64,000 bases of DNA, taken from the NCBI GenBank assembly GCA_032358165.1, contig JAALGY010000053.1, positions 2,542,001-2,606,000 of the forward strand, read 5' to 3'. Source of the stretch: Diplosphaera chodatii (taxonomy: Eukaryota; Chlorophyta; Trebouxiophyceae; Prasiolales; Stichococcaceae). Position 1 is the stretch's first letter. Each line of letters begins with the position of its first letter. The notes under the pieces were generated by a model that was not told the DNA's origin, did not search any database, and saw only the letters and a list, made by a program, of their open reading frames with translations. Made by a program: the position numbers and the translations under genes. Below, piece after piece: positions 35,580 to 47,183 of the stretch.

Positions 35580-37572
35580 ATGGCAGGCGTGACAGCCAAG
35601 ATGCTGCTGGGCGGCCGCGCCACGCTGCACCCCGTCGCCGCGGCACGCAGCCTGCGCAGCAGGCACGCCCTGCTGCCCGGCCTGGGCTCCCTGCGCGCCG
35701 CCACGCTGGCCCCGGAGCGCCCGCCCAACTGGGGCTTCATGTCCGCGTCCCGCAGCACGGTGACAGACCAGGTGCGGCTCTGTCCATTGCAACATGTCGG
35801 TTGCATGGTGCTGCCTGCGCACGCACACTGTGGTCTGCGCACGCACACTGTGGTCTACCCTGCATACGTATACATGACATGCGCCTGATGACCAAGGCCC
35901 TGTACACAAACAAAGTACACACAAGCAAAGTGTGTATGCATGGGTGCATTGATATCGCATTGGTTTTGGCAGGTCACTCCAGATGTCTTTGACAATGCGA
36001 AGGTCCGCACGCCAAAGGTGCGCTGCCCTCTGTTACCCCTTTGTGTCAATGCAACGCCTTTTATACGATGACCTCGAGAAGCGGACGCCCACAGTGAATG
36101 CGCTCAAGCGCCTGGGTGTCTGCGCAGGGCTGGACGAAGGTGCGTTTAATGCATTGCTGCTACCACAGAAAGGATATGCGACCCGCGGTGGTCCCACCCG
36201 TACCAGCTTTCAAGGATGCTGCACCGCCAGCGGTCCCTCCGCTGAGCACCCTGGCACAGTGAGGCACTACTCCTGCTTGCCTGCAGGTGCTTGCCGTCAA
36301 CACAGCCGCGCTTGGTGTCGAGCTGCACGGTCCGTAATCAACGACCGCAGCACTTTGGTTCTGTGTGTGTGTGGTTTTTCCCTTTTTGGTGAACTGGCCA
36401 GGGCCTGAACAGGATGCGCCCTGCAGTGACGTGCACAGCCTGAGTGTCTGATGTAGACCTTTGGGTGGCTGCTGCAGGGCAGGACGATACGGTGGCTGCA
36501 GTCAAGGCGGTGCGGCAGGCATTCGAAACCATCTCGCTGCCGTCCGTCATCGACCTCGTGCCCGGCGGCGTCGATCAGGGTGCGCCTGCTGTTGAGAGCT
36601 GTCGCATTCAGGCGATGCCACGATGGTTGATGTGGCTCCTGCCCTCGAGCTGGGCTATGTAAGCTGGAGGTCTGCTTGCCCTTGACATGCATCTGTGCCT
36701 GTGGAAGACCGAGCTGGTGCTGCATGTGCTTGCAGCTCGCACCAAAATCAAGGTTGCGGTGCCATACCCTGTGAGTCCTCGCATTTCAAAGTTGTGCACG
36801 TCGTTATGCGCTCACGAATGTCTTGTACACCTTTTCGAGTGCCACTAGACGAACAGCTGATATCCCCATCATTGTGCAGAAAGGCGTGGACCACTCGAAG
36901 GTGGAAGCGGTGGTGCCCTTCAAGCACGTGGAGCTCAGCTCAGCTCAAGGTGTGATGCCTCAGCAGACGCCGGCGAATTACGGCAACAGTGCACACCATG
37001 TTGCCCCTTGTCATTGAGATAAGAACTGATGCCATTGTGCGAGCAAGCAAGCTGATACCACTCAGTATCCTGATGTAGGTGGTGCGTGGCGGCATGAGCT
37101 GGAACTCCGGCATCATCTTGCCCAAGCTAGGTGCGCAAAAGGAGCAAGGCGGGTGTCACTTGGTCTTCACTGAGCACTGTCACGGCTGCTGAGTGGATCC
37201 TGCTGACAAAGTCCTGGCAACCCGATCCTGCCCATGTCAGGCTGGCCGCTGTATCTCATGCAGTGTTGTGAAGCGGTGCGCTGCGCACGCTGCCAAGTGC
37301 TGCACATGTGTGTTGCAGGCGACCCTGAGCCAGATGACGCGCCAGACGCGTCCAGCGACGACGAGGAGCCGGTCACAGCAGCTGACGAGTACAAGGTGGG
37401 GTCAGCATACCTTTGGCGGCCCAAGGCGGCGTCCATATTCCTCAACTCAGCCTGCACTCGAGTACTCTTGTTAGGAGCGCAGCCGCCTATCCATGGTCAC
37501 TGAAGGTATGTCATGGCTTTTCCGCTTGTTGCTGTGTAGGTGGCGGTGGCGGCAGTGCGCATCGGTTGGTAG
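35580..37572 (+). CDS. lin0512-family protein with plastid-type transit peptide
   Basis: This belongs to a conserved family of unknown biochemical function found in bacteria and plant plastids. Supported exons are 35580-35771, 35973-36017, about 36079-36139, 36287-36329, 36478-36579, 36736-36770, about 36857-36927, 37079-37130, 37319-37395 and 37540-37572. Exon 1 is rich in Arg, Ala, Ser and Leu with no acidic residues until late (ARSLRSRHALLPGLGSLRAA), typical of a plastid or mitochondrial presequence. Family motifs follow: GVELHGQDDTVAAVKAVRQA, VIDLVPGGVDQ, KIKVAVPYP, VPFKHVVRGGMSWNSGI, and the end VAVAAVRIGW. The last exon reads only 11 codons to TAG. Two junctions are unresolved: the end of exon 3 (36110-36140), where the best donor breaks phase, and the start of exon 7. 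The donor at 36928 (GTGGAG) is weak but gives the best family alignment. Confidence 0.72.
35816..35855 (+). repeat. Perfect 2 x 20-base tandem repeat in intron 1 of lin0512 gene
   Basis: The unit TGCGCACGCACACTGTGGTC occurs twice in direct succession. It lies about 45 bases past the first donor site of the lin0512-family gene. A simple replication-slippage duplication is the likely origin. Confidence 0.9.
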
Positions 37573-38127
37573 GCAGTGCAGCGCCCTTGCGCCCAGGGCA
37601 GGCTTTCAGTCAGTGCCAATCCTGCCTGTTGTCAGTCCCATTGGGCAGCTGGTAGGTAGTTTAGCTCATATGTGCTGCCAAAGGTTTGCGATATCAGCGT
37701 ACATGTTTTGTGGCGCTGAGTAGCTCTTGCTGCATGTCCGAGTCGTCGCAACCATTTCGAGTGAAAGGGACAAGGTTCAGTACACATGGTCTTGCTGCTC
37801 AAGTCCACGCCCATCAATGTGGCCCAATCCACAGGAACAATGTCCAGCTCGACGTTTCTAAACAGAAAAGTCCGGGCAGTGTCCAGAGGCAACATGAGCC
37901 CCAGATAGCTACCTTGGCGTGGGGTGTGCACGTTAGCGCTATTGTATAAAAGCCCTGCATACACCCTTCCGGTGCCAAAATGAAAGTCATCATCCCACCA
38001 GTACTTGGACCCCATAGCGCCCCTCGGCCCGCTTTCATCCCTGTTTGCATGCTGCACTCCCAGCTCCATCACCACCTTGCTGCGTATTCAGCATCGCTGC
38101 ATCGCCTGGCTCTTGCGTCAGCGGCAC
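37573..38127. other. Convergent 3' intergenic region
   Basis: It lies between the stops of the lin0512-family gene and the VIT gene. A 147-codon minus-strand open frame (37632-38075) crosses it, with no family match or splice support. Otherwise nothing is seen. Confidence 0.5.
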
Positions 38128-40618
38128 TCACTCGCCAAACAGGCGCCCCACGCCATATGTGACCTGCATTGCAGGCAGTGGGGGCATTTGATACAGGCGC
38201 AAGCCAATCAGAAGCACCTTAAAACGTATGCAGGACCAAGACCACGCTTCTTAAGAGTCAAGCCCACTGAGCAGATTCAGTGGGTTCATGAGGCACTCAC
38301 CGCCATGGCGAGCACTCCGCCCAGCACGACGCGGGTCGACCCGCGCAGGATGCTGGCTCCGCCCAGAGCCGCGCCCACCGCCCCGAAGATGGCCAGCCCC
38401 ACCGTCGACGCCGCCAGCACCACGTACAGCCTGCAGGCACAGGCTCCGACCATCATGTCGCACATCATGTTGCTCGCTGTTATCGAGCCGATCAGTATAA
38501 CTTTGTGCGGCCCATATACGCCCCCAGCAACGTTCACCATCTGGAGCTTGGCAGTGTGGTGAGTTCTGGGTGCTGCCGAGGCCCCTGCTGCAGGGTGGCC
38601 CGCCCACCTGATCATGGGGTCCTTGATGAAGGCGGCGCTCAGCAGCGGGATGGCGGCGCCTATGGAGAAGCTGATTGCTGATGCTACTGACGCCTGCACA
38701 GGACGACAGGTACCACTTGCACCCCTGAACACATGCTGACAGTTGCTTTGCAGTGCAGGTATCAGCCATGCTCATTGGCAGTAAAGCAAGGTGTTGCTAC
38801 CCTGGCAATGCACGCAAAATCTGCTGCATTTGCTCACCTGCACTGGGTTCGCCAAGTCATCAGGGTCGATGCCCAGCTCATCGCGCGCGTGGGCCGCAAG
38901 CACTGCAGAAGTGGAAAGGCATGTCTGAGGCAAGCGCAGCATGATGCAACAGATGACTGCATGCTGATAGCCTGCAACGGTCCACCAGCGGTGATCCATG
39001 CTGGACTGCTCCCGTGCTGTTGGCCTTGCAGATATCTACGCTGGCTGGCATGTAAGCACCGGTTGGGTGGCATTGGCAGATGGGCCTCTCACCGTCATTC
39101 TTCGTGAGGTGCATGGCCACCTCCTTGGCCAGGCCGGACGGCAGGCCGCGGTCCTCGTAGATCTTGGTCAGCTCGTCCAGCTCGTATTGCCGCATCTGCG
39201 GCCCCTGTGTGGTTACAAAGTACACAGCTGAAATGTGTGCAGGCCTTGCTGAGTAGGCGAGGACATGTAGGAAATGCAGGCACAGTGTCGGATGTGCACT
39301 TGATCCGAAGCCGTACGGCTGACCGGCACATATTCCGACAGTTGCGGTGCACTGCAGCGGCCGGACACCAGCGTCACTGGGTGGTGGAAAGCCTTCGACA
39401 AGAGTACGGGAGCAAAGGGAGGACGCCGCACATGCTGCTGCGCTGCCTTCTCCTTCTCCATGTCGGCTTCCTGCGAGTCCTTCTGGCTGTACACCGAGAT
39501 GTACTCGCCGGCTGCAGCGCGGCATACATCACAAAATCAGCCGGTGTTTTTGATTGGTCGACCATGACCAACCATTGTTGGTTAAGGGTCGGGGGTGCAT
39601 GTTGGACTGCAGGCTGTGCGGCACACTGCTGGCTTCGTGAAGAGATGTATGTGCTGCACGATTCCACATACACAACTTGAGCCTTGCTAATGAGCTGCGC
39701 TGCAATGGAGTAGAAGCGTCCCTACTTCATCATTATCAGTGGTCGTCACCTGCCATGGACAGCGCGCCGCCCACCAGGCCCGACAGCCCGGACAGCACCA
39801 GCGTGCGCACGTCCTGCGTGCCGCCGCCCACCCCCATCATCAGCGACGCCACGCTGACCAGGCCGTCGTTGGCGCCCAGCACCCCTGGCACACACAGCGG
39901 CCACGGCTGAGTCTCGACCCTCTGAAATGCTGAGCGACTGATGTCGCGACCAGGATGTGATGGTAAGAACAGCCAGTAAGGCTGTACCTCCATGTCAGGT
40001 TTTGTTGCCGCTGCAGTCTGCACAGACGGCACTCGACACCATGGCACTGCTGGGTGAACCGTGTCGTTTACAACTCTCATGAATAAGGCCTCACCCGCCC
40101 GCAGCCACTGCGCGCGCTGCGAGAAGTGCTCCATGGTGACGAACTCCCCATCGGCGATGACGCCCTGCTGCCCGCCGCGCTCCGCCTCGTGTGCGCCCGG
40201 CGCGAACAGCGGCTCCTCCAGCGACCCCGTGCGGCTGGCGGGCTGCGAGCCTGGCACGGAAGCATGCAATGAGCGTCAGCGCCAGCTTCTATGCGAGCAG
40301 TCGAGCAAGCGGTCAGGAGCAACTCCGAAACCCCATGCCACGTTGCGCCTGCAAGCGGCATCACATGGTGCTGAAGCTTGCTGCGTGGCTCATGAGGACG
40401 GCACCCATCACGACAGGACTGCAAGCAGTGGCATGCGCGGTGCCGAGGGCTGCCAAAATAATGGTATGACGATGCCTGCTTCCAGATATACTTGACACGC
40501 TGCGGCAGCGCACGGTAGCACGCGCGGGATTCCTGGTGGCACAACACTCATGCAAGAACCGCCTATCTTGTAGGTTCGCAAGGAGAGGAGTCCCCGCACC
40601 AGGCCGCCGCTGGCTCAT
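38128..40618 (-). CDS. VIT/CCC1-type vacuolar iron (Fe/Mn) transporter
   Basis: Members move cytosolic Fe2+ or Mn2+ into vacuoles in exchange for protons. Nine phase-consistent exons (40600-40618, 40095-40250, 39750-39884, 39432-39511, 39093-39204, 38838-38902, 38608-38693, 38301-38430, 38128-38163) give about 272 residues. After a soluble N-terminus (MSQRRPGSQPASRTG) come TM1-TM2 (GANDGLVSVASLMMGVGGG, then LSGLSGLVGGALSMAAGEYI). A cytoplasmic Glu-rich domain follows (KDSQEADMEKEKAAQ, ELDELTKIYEDRGL, AAHARDELGIDPDDL), matching the metal-binding domain of VIT1-like proteins, and then three more membrane segments (ISFSIGAAIPLLSAA, LYVVLAASTVGLAIF, VVLGGVLAMA). The C-terminus is GVGRLFGE. The start uses a 19-nt first exon; a longer in-frame opening at 40269 begins with TTG, not ATG. 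Presence of the Glu domain argues against nodulin-21-type proteins that lack it. Confidence 0.88.
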
Positions 40619-41107
40619 TGAGCGCCGCCGCTCAGTGTCGCGTCTGTTCGCAGCGGTGGACATGCTGGGGACTGAACCTGCTTGACTCCCCTAGGGATGT
40701 CTGCCTCAGTGGATCGCAATGAGCCCGCGATATTTGCCCTCGAGACTGGGATCCGTTGCTGTGGTTTGCAAAGGATGTCCTTTTCGGTGGGATCCAAGCG
40801 ATGTAGCGCCGTGCGATTGCTTGCGGGAAGTCGAGACGGGTTCGAGGGGCTTCGCCGACGTCAGCTGTGCGCGCAAGACCGAGTGTGGGCATGTGATGGC
40901 CCAGTTCACGTGGATCAACCAGCCGGTGAAGCTGGGATGAAGCTGGATCCTGAGGAGTGGGAGTGGCGGTGGCAGTTTCGGCGGCGGTGAAGTCTGGCGA
41001 CGCAGTGGGAGACATCATCGTGCAGCACGCTCTGTACACTCGGTGAAACTATTCTGTACTGCAAAAGCACCGGCATCCCCTCGTATGCACCTCTGAGAAA
41101 CCCTAAA
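40619..41107. other. Promoter of VIT gene / 3' end of NERD1-like gene
   Basis: Both genes are on the minus strand, so this holds the NERD1-like 3' UTR and the VIT promoter. A telo-box (AAACCCTA, 41098-41105) lies within a few bases 3' of the NERD1 stop. A 102-codon plus-strand frame (40682-40990) has no recognisable content. Confidence 0.5.
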
Positions 41108-44100
41108 TCAATCGGTGCGGTCAGTGGAGCGCCCCTTGCGCTTCCGGCTGCCGCCGGACTGCTGGGACGCATAAACCGCCACCATGCCCACTATCACGAA
41201 CGCCACCAGCGCCCCGAACGGCACGCCGCCAATGGTCCGCACCTGCAGGTTCGGATCGCATGATCGAGTCTGCAGCTGACGGAACTGGTGGCACCACCTG
41301 TTCGACTGCTTACGAGGGTATTTGAGCCTGACACCACGCATACGCCACAAGCAGCTGCACGATATCAGCCGAGGTGTGGATGGCTTGCGCTTTACGGCGC
41401 ACCTGGGTGAAGCCGTAGTAGCCGTCCCGGGTGGTCAGGATGATGTCGGTGAAGCGGTCGAAGCTGTAGTCCACCACCAGCAGCGGCAGCAGCGGCGGCG
41501 CCTGGGGCAGCACCAGCAGGATCAGCATCCACATGGGCAGAAGAGGACCCGACACGTGAAGTGATCATAGTATGCTTGGCTCCGGACCAGAGTGCACAAG
41601 CGGACAGCCGCAGCCAAGTGCATACGGCCCTGCCATGGCAGCGCCGATTTCAGATGGCAGCTGAAAGCTGCAACCAAGTGCTTGACGGCTGTCAGTCGCT
41701 ATCAGAGTTTGGCCCTGACATGGCGGGGCCTTGAGCATGACGACCCACCGGCAGCTCCAGGCTGTCCAGCAGGCGGCCGTGCTCGGAGATGACGGCCGCC
41801 GTGTGCGCGCCGGCGGCCAGCACCGCGACCGCCGCGCCGCCCGACCGCAGCGGGATCGCCTCCAGGGTGGGCGCCACGCTGTGGCCCTCGGCGTCGCCCA
41901 CCGCATTCGTCCAGGACGTGCCCGCCGTGAGCTGCGTCGCGGTGCAACACCCGATGAGGTCCTGGACTGCTCGGGTGGACCACCTCGCAGCACCATGTCG
42001 CAAGCACAGTGTGGGGGGCGACAACAGCTTAGCCGCCAGCCTGCAGCAGGGTGCTCTGCCGCCTGAACAGGATGCAGCACCTGTCAGCTGTGGCTGCTAT
42101 CGCAGCACACATCTGCCAGGTGGTGTGAGAACCTGCTGGTCAGCATCTTGCAGGTCACGAGTGGGTGTGGGGGTTTGCTGCATGGCAGGCACCCAAGACC
42201 ACACCTGCCACTGCAGCTTGCCGTGCGCGTCGTACGCGGTGACCTCGCCGCGGCTGTTGGCGAACACGGGGTACGCGCGCGAGCGGCGGACGCGGCCCTT
42301 GGCGCCCACCACCGGCAGCGCCGCCGGCGGCGCCACCTCCAGCGCCGCCAGCAGCTCCCGCCCAAAGGCCCGCTCCGTGAAGTCTGCAGCGCGCAGATGT
42401 TTAGGTTTCAGTTGCAACTAAATTCTTTTAAATTGGTCACATCAAAAGTCCAGCGCCGCCAGCAGCTCCCGCGCAATCGCTCGCTCCGTGAAGTCTGCAT
42501 TACGTGCAGGTGTCATTTTGGCGGGTGCTGCTGCCCGCCACTGCAATACAGGGCTCCTGGGTCCCAAAGCAGCTGCAGTTTGACTGAAACATCGCTACAG
42601 GGGCTGCTGGAAAACCGGCATGTTCGGCCTTTGGACAAAACCATCCCCAGCTACAGCCCACTGCACGGTCCGCTGCTGCACCACCCCCGCAGCTCAGCTT
42701 CGGGCTCATTCCGCGCCTGACACTCGCACAACGACAAGATCAGCTATGTGCAAGAGCCCCACCGTGCTGCGCGAAGGCCGAGTTGCCGCGGCAGATGGTG
42801 CCGTTGAAGAGCGGCGTCTTGGGCGGCAGCCCGCTGTGCACCGTGCCCCAGCAGGCCGGCAGCTGCCGGTGCCCCGTCTCCGACAGGTCCTCCCGGTGCC
42901 CGCCTGCAACCATGAAGGCGCAGCATCTCTGCACATCTCATTGATCGACTGTAATGCAGCTGCATCTGCTGCTCACCGTGAAGTACAGAGTGATGCACCA
43001 GTCAGGGTGGCAGCTGCTGCTCTCTCGTGCCAACACATGTCAAGCACGATGATACAAAGCCTGATATCAGATGCCGCCCAATGCCGCCATCTGCCAAAGG
43101 GAACACTCGTCCTCGGCGGTATGTGACGTACTACAGAGAAGGTGGTGTGAGCACTCACCGTGCGCCTGGATGTGGTCCATCACCCCATCGCCATTGATGT
43201 CGGCATGCAGCCCCGGCGCCGGCAGGTGCAGCTTGCAGATGGTGCGCCCTGCAGCACATGATCGCTGTACTATTACAGCGAGAACATCGGCAGGCGCGGC
43301 ATTCGTGGCGCTGCAAGGGTCAAAACCGCAGCACGCGGTCTTTGCATCGCAAGCAGACGCGTTTCAAGAGGCAGCAGCACTGGTGCACAAATGTGGCCGC
43401 CGTCACACTACAGAACTCCAGCACAAAAAGCGCACCCGTGTACAGGTGGATGGCCTCGATGCCCTCCCGCAGGTGCGCCACCAGCACGTTGGCGTGGCCG
43501 AAGTGCTGCGCCGCCGCCGTGGGCGCCGCGTGGGGCGCCGTGGGGCGGCCCTTGGCGCCGCTCACCGCGCCGCTGGCCAGCTGCAGCCACACCAGCGCCG
43601 GGGCTCAGCCAGAAGCTGGGGTGTGGATGGCCAGAGCCAACGGTCCGAAGGGTCAGGTGCCACAGCACCCAGACGAAACACCCTCGGCTGCTGCTTCACG
43701 AGCCTGGCACTGCCGATCAGAGGGACAGCTCGCCAGCGGCGCCGCTGCCGTCGGTGCCTTATGATCAGTGCGTGCTGGAAGTCCACTCAGCAGTAACACA
43801 TTTTGGAGCGATCTAGAGCAAAGACGCAGGTATCAGAACGGCAGCAGTAGGTGCGCGCTCCACCTTGCCAATGGTGGCGGCGACCTTGTTGTCGGCCACC
43901 TTGCCGTGCTGGCCCCGGGTGCTGGGCGTGCGGCCCCTGTGCGCCACCCCCAGCTTCTCTGCAGGCGCAGCCAGCGGGACACCTCAGCAATGGCGTCCGG
44001 TGGCACGCACTCATACTCTGGTATGCAGTTTGGTCCTTTCTCTTGTGCGTTGCCTATTGACACGCATGACATGCTGGGACAGGCCGCCGTCAGGCACGGC

Positions 44101-46896
44101 TGCTGTGAGGCGCGGCTGGGATTAACTGCAAGGATGAGTGCAGTCAGCCAACCCCTCAAAACCCTACACACGCTGCAGTCTGGCACGATGGGTCATGTGC
44201 GCACCGGGGGGCGCGCCCAGGCGGTGGCGCTGCGGCCCGCGCCCCGCCTTGTGGTGGTGGAAGTGCGACAGCGCCAGCCGCGTGTCCGACCGCCGCGCCC
44301 ACCTGCGGGGCACAAGCCCCAAACCCTGAGCATACCCCGCATGGTCTGCTGCGGCGTGAGCGCGCAAGGTGACGCTTGGGACGCCCATAGGACGATCAGG
44401 TGCCCAAAAGCAATGTCCGCCGCCCTTGTACAATCATTCAGGCATCACACGACGGCATGCCGGCACACCAAAGGGGGCACAACAGCAGAACATTGCCAGA
44501 TTCTGCATTTGCGCTCCGACCCCGGCTTGGCGGGCTGCCCACCGGTGGGGCATGGAGCGGAGCACGGAGCCCCGGAAGTCGCGGCAGGAGGCCTGCCCGT
44601 AGTGCCGCCCCGCCAGCGACGCCGCGTCCAGTCGGTAGTTGTGCTGTGGGATGAGCTGCTCCGCCAGCTCGGCGGTGTCCCGGTGGAAGTCCTTGCCCTG
44701 CAGCAGATAAGGTCATGTGCATCAGAAGGTGGTTGCGCCATCGTGCTTTGTGGTGCTCCATGAAGCGATCGTGACGCTCTGACTTCCGCGGCCAGGTCTG
44801 CATGAGGTCTGTCAGAGTCTGGGTCTGCAGCAACGGCTGGGATGTCCCGCTGTGCCGGGGCGCACCTCGTGCTTCCAGCGCAGGGAGCCCGCGCCGCCCT
44901 CCCAGGCGTAGTAGGAGAAGTGGCGACTCACATCGACGCCGCCCTTGGCATCCTGCGCACATGCTCAAACACTGGTGACGGCCTCGCCAGGGGTTGCCGC
45001 ACAGACTCTGGAAGACGCTCAGCTTGGGTACACAACGAAAGGATTTTAGGTGGATGCGTGCGAGCCGGACGCGGCCGCGCTGCTGCTCCAAACCGCACCT
45101 TGAGCTCCTCGAAGCCGGCGAGCCGGGCGGAGCGCCGCCGCCGCGCCTCCGCCCGCTCCGCCGCCAGCTCAGCGTCCAGCGGGTCCGCGTCATCCAGACC
45201 GTCGCCTGCGGCACGGCGCAGGGTTTAGGGTTTCGCGGTGAGCGGCAGCTCCACATGCATGCACCAGCGTCCCTGTGGCCGTCCTTGAGCCGGGGCTGTC
45301 AGCAGCCGTGCGTGTTCCGCATGAACAGCACCGTGTGGCCTGCAGTCCACGCCCTCCGCAACCTGCTCTGGCCTCCTCCTCGGAGGCTGAGCCCGGCAGA
45401 GCAGGTGTGGGGCTGAGGGAATCTAGACGACTCGGGGGGGGGGGGCTGCGCACCCAGGCCGTCGCCCAGCTCGCCCAGGTGCGCCGAGGCGCCGACCACC
45501 ACCAGCCCGCGGTCGCCCTTGTGGATGGTGTGGTTGGAGATGTGGATCGCCACCTCCCCCATGGCCGCGTGGTGCGGCAGGTCCTCCTGCCACCATGCCA
45601 CAGTCCGCCTCTCAGACGCGCTTGTGAATGGTCCGAATGCTGGGCATCTCCCCTCAGGGGTGGCGCACGCCTGCGCGGCGCCGAGTCACCCGGCTCTGCA
45701 AGGGTTTAGGGTTCAGGGCTGGGGCCAGCGGCCGCACCTTGATGCTGCGGTCCCACAGCAGCTGCAGGTTGTGGTCGAAGCACAGCACGTGCCAGCCATG
45801 CGTCACCACCACGATCACCTGGACAGTCAAGCTCTGGCGGGTTCAACACAAGGATGGGCCTAGCTGCACATGTGCTCCATGGTAGCTGGCAGCGTGTGCA
45901 ATCTGCCGGTATCGATCGGGCCTCTGACACAGTCCTCAAACAGGGGCTTGAACAGGCTGTGTGGTACACAGCAGCACCTGCTTGGGGAAGGGCCGCACAA
46001 ACTCCTTGGCAGGTGTGTCCAGCGCGCCGACGGCGATGGCGGCTGCCTTGGCAGAGCCGCTAAAGGCGGCGCCCGACTGCAGTGCAGCAGTTGACCTCCA
46101 AGCTTTGAAGCTTGCTCAAGGAGGCGCATGAAATGAGCGTCACCAATACATACTCTGCTGACAGCGCACAGAAAGCAGCCCAGGAATTGGGTCGAGTAGC
46201 TGCAGGCTGAGTGCTGGAACCAGAGCAACCTGCGCCAGGGAGATCTCTGCCAGTTTCTTGGCGGGGGCGAAGCCATCGCCTGCACGTCCCGGCGGCCGTG
46301 GCGCCAGCACCTGACAAGGGAGTTGAGTCCTTTGCGGTGTTGGCCATATGAAGCGGCGCACTCCGCCAGTCGCTGGTGTGAGCAGCTTATGTTCGAACGG
46401 CGCTTCGCCGTGCAAGCTGCAAGGGTGCTGCCCCACGACAGCGCCACAGCTGCAAACAAGCTGTGAGTGTGTCGGCATGCCTCACCCTCAGCTTGGCCTC
46501 ATGTGTGGCCACAATGATCTCCGGCTCGCCATCGCCATTCAGGTCACCCTACGCAAACACACAGGCTTGAGATGGCGCACAATAGCAGCACCATGGTAAG
46601 TAGTCCATGCATCGGTGATGGCATTCCCGCATCATGCGGCTCACCACGACGGGCTGGGGCAACACGTCAGCGGCTGTGAGCGAGCCGGCGTCTTCATCGA
46701 GATGGTGGTACCTGCGACGACGCCGACCACGTTACATTGCAGGCCCTAAGCCGGGAAGGCCGCATGGCATGGTTCTGCGGTGTGATGCACACAGCACCCA
46801 CCAGGCCTTGCGGAAGGAGAAGGTGCCCTCGTCCTGCAGGGAGAAGTACACCGCAAAGGCGGCCACCAGCAGGATGCCCAGGTCCCGCTTGTACAT
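41108..46896 (-). CDS. NERD1: NERD1-like FG-GAP repeat membrane protein
   Basis: This is the algal counterpart of the plant FG-GAP protein At3g51050 (NERD1), a Golgi/secretory membrane protein linked to exocyst function. Nineteen exons keep phase and give 710 residues (Arabidopsis about 700): 46802-46896, 46645-46711, 46486-46548, 46230-46310, 45978-46076, 45738-45818, 45454-45586, 45099-45205, 44866-44952, 44543-44697, 44205-44302, 43864-43958, 43436-43580, 43159-43248, 42763-42903, 42205-42383, 41749-41931, 41403-41501, 41108-41242. The N-terminus is a signal anchor (MYKRDLGILLVAAFAVYFSL). Two integrin-type calcium loops are visible, DLNGDGEPEI and DINGDGVMDHI. Conserved blocks include GWHVLCFDHNLQLLWD, QLIPQHNYRLDA and NVLVAHLREGIEAIHL. 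The C-terminus has one membrane span (GALVAFVIVGMVAVYA) and a basic tail. A partial copy of exon 16 lies in intron 15. Confidence 0.92.
42338..42509 (-). repeat. Partial duplication of NERD1 exon 16 start with its acceptor
   Basis: Two copies of about 60 bases lie at 42338-42396 and 42449-42509, 111 bases apart. The first copy is the 5' end of real exon 16 including its CAG acceptor. The second copy keeps the acceptor and the frame DFTERAIARELLAALDF and then meets TGA. Twenty-four bases at one end and about 18 at the other are identical; the middle differs. Splicing from exon 15 into the second copy would be in phase and would truncate the protein before its C-terminal membrane span. Confidence 0.85.
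45221..45233 (+). repeat. Telomere-like GGGTTTAGGGTTT in NERD1 intron 7
   Basis: This is nearly two copies of the plant-type telomere heptamer TTTAGGG, placed a few bases 5' of the exon 8 acceptor as read on the plus strand. A second tract sits in the neighbouring intron. Confidence 0.8.
45701..45719 (+). repeat. Telomere-like repeat in NERD1 intron 6
   Basis: The tract AGGGTTTAGGGTTCAGGGC contains one perfect and one degenerate TTTAGGG heptamer, about 19 bases from the exon 6 acceptor boundary. Confidence 0.8.
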
Positions 46897-47079
46897 TGTT
46901 CCGCCGGAGTGTCCGGTTTCAGTGGGATCAGTTACATGGTGTCCAGGTTTGGCTACGTCGCAACAGCAACGTGTTGTGGTGGAACATCAGCAGATGGGTG
47001 CAAGCATGAAGGTTGCGTCTGTTGACGCAAGGTGTGCTGCAAAATGTATATTGTGGCCTGCGCTTTGGACATCGCGAGC

Positions 47080-47084
47080 AAAAA
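47080..47084 (-). terminator. Pol III terminator of tRNA-Thr
   Basis: Five T residues on the minus strand follow immediately after the tRNA discriminator base, the standard RNA polymerase III stop signal. Confidence 0.85.
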
Positions 47085-47156
47085 TGCCTCCACTGTGGAT
47101 CGAACACAGGACCCCAACCTTACGAAAGTTATGCTCTACCACTGAGCTATAGAGGC
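47085..47156 (-). tRNA. trnT-CGU: tRNA-Thr (anticodon CGU)
   Basis: The minus strand folds into a full cloverleaf without an intron. The acceptor stem is GCCTCTA with TGGAGGC, followed by discriminator A. The D arm is GCTC-AGTGGTA-GAGC (A box). The anticodon arm is TAACT-TTCGTAA-GGTTG with two G-U closing pairs. The T arm is CTGTG-TTCGATC-CACAG (B box). The loop places CGT at positions 34-36, reading the Thr codon ACG, which suits a GC-rich nuclear genome. It lies between the NERD1-like 5' end and the carrier 3' end. Confidence 0.95.
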
Positions 47157-47183
47157 GTGGATGCCCTTGGGCCTGGAAAAGCC

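Noticed and set aside
37632..38075. 147-codon minus-strand open frame between lin0512 and VIT genes
   Set aside because: It lies in the VIT 3' flank, lacks good splice context or family match, and its composition is not exon-like.
40095..40269. VIT start at 40269 as a single longer first exon
   Set aside because: The first codon there is TTG, and a CAG acceptor at 40251-40253 plus a phase-1 donor after a 19-nt ATG exon at 40600-40618 fits better.
40682..40990. 102-codon plus-strand open frame
   Set aside because: No domain, no conserved motif, and located in a 3' UTR/promoter gap.
43768..44763. Plus-strand open frame of 331 codons
   Set aside because: It lies opposite NERD1 exons 10-12 and their introns; GC-rich antisense of real exons explains its length, and it has no domain.
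45432..45445. Run of about 12 G as possible regulatory quadruplex or frameshift site
   Set aside because: It lies in a NERD1 intron close to the exon 7 donor; a plain homopolymer, with no second G tract pattern or coding effect.
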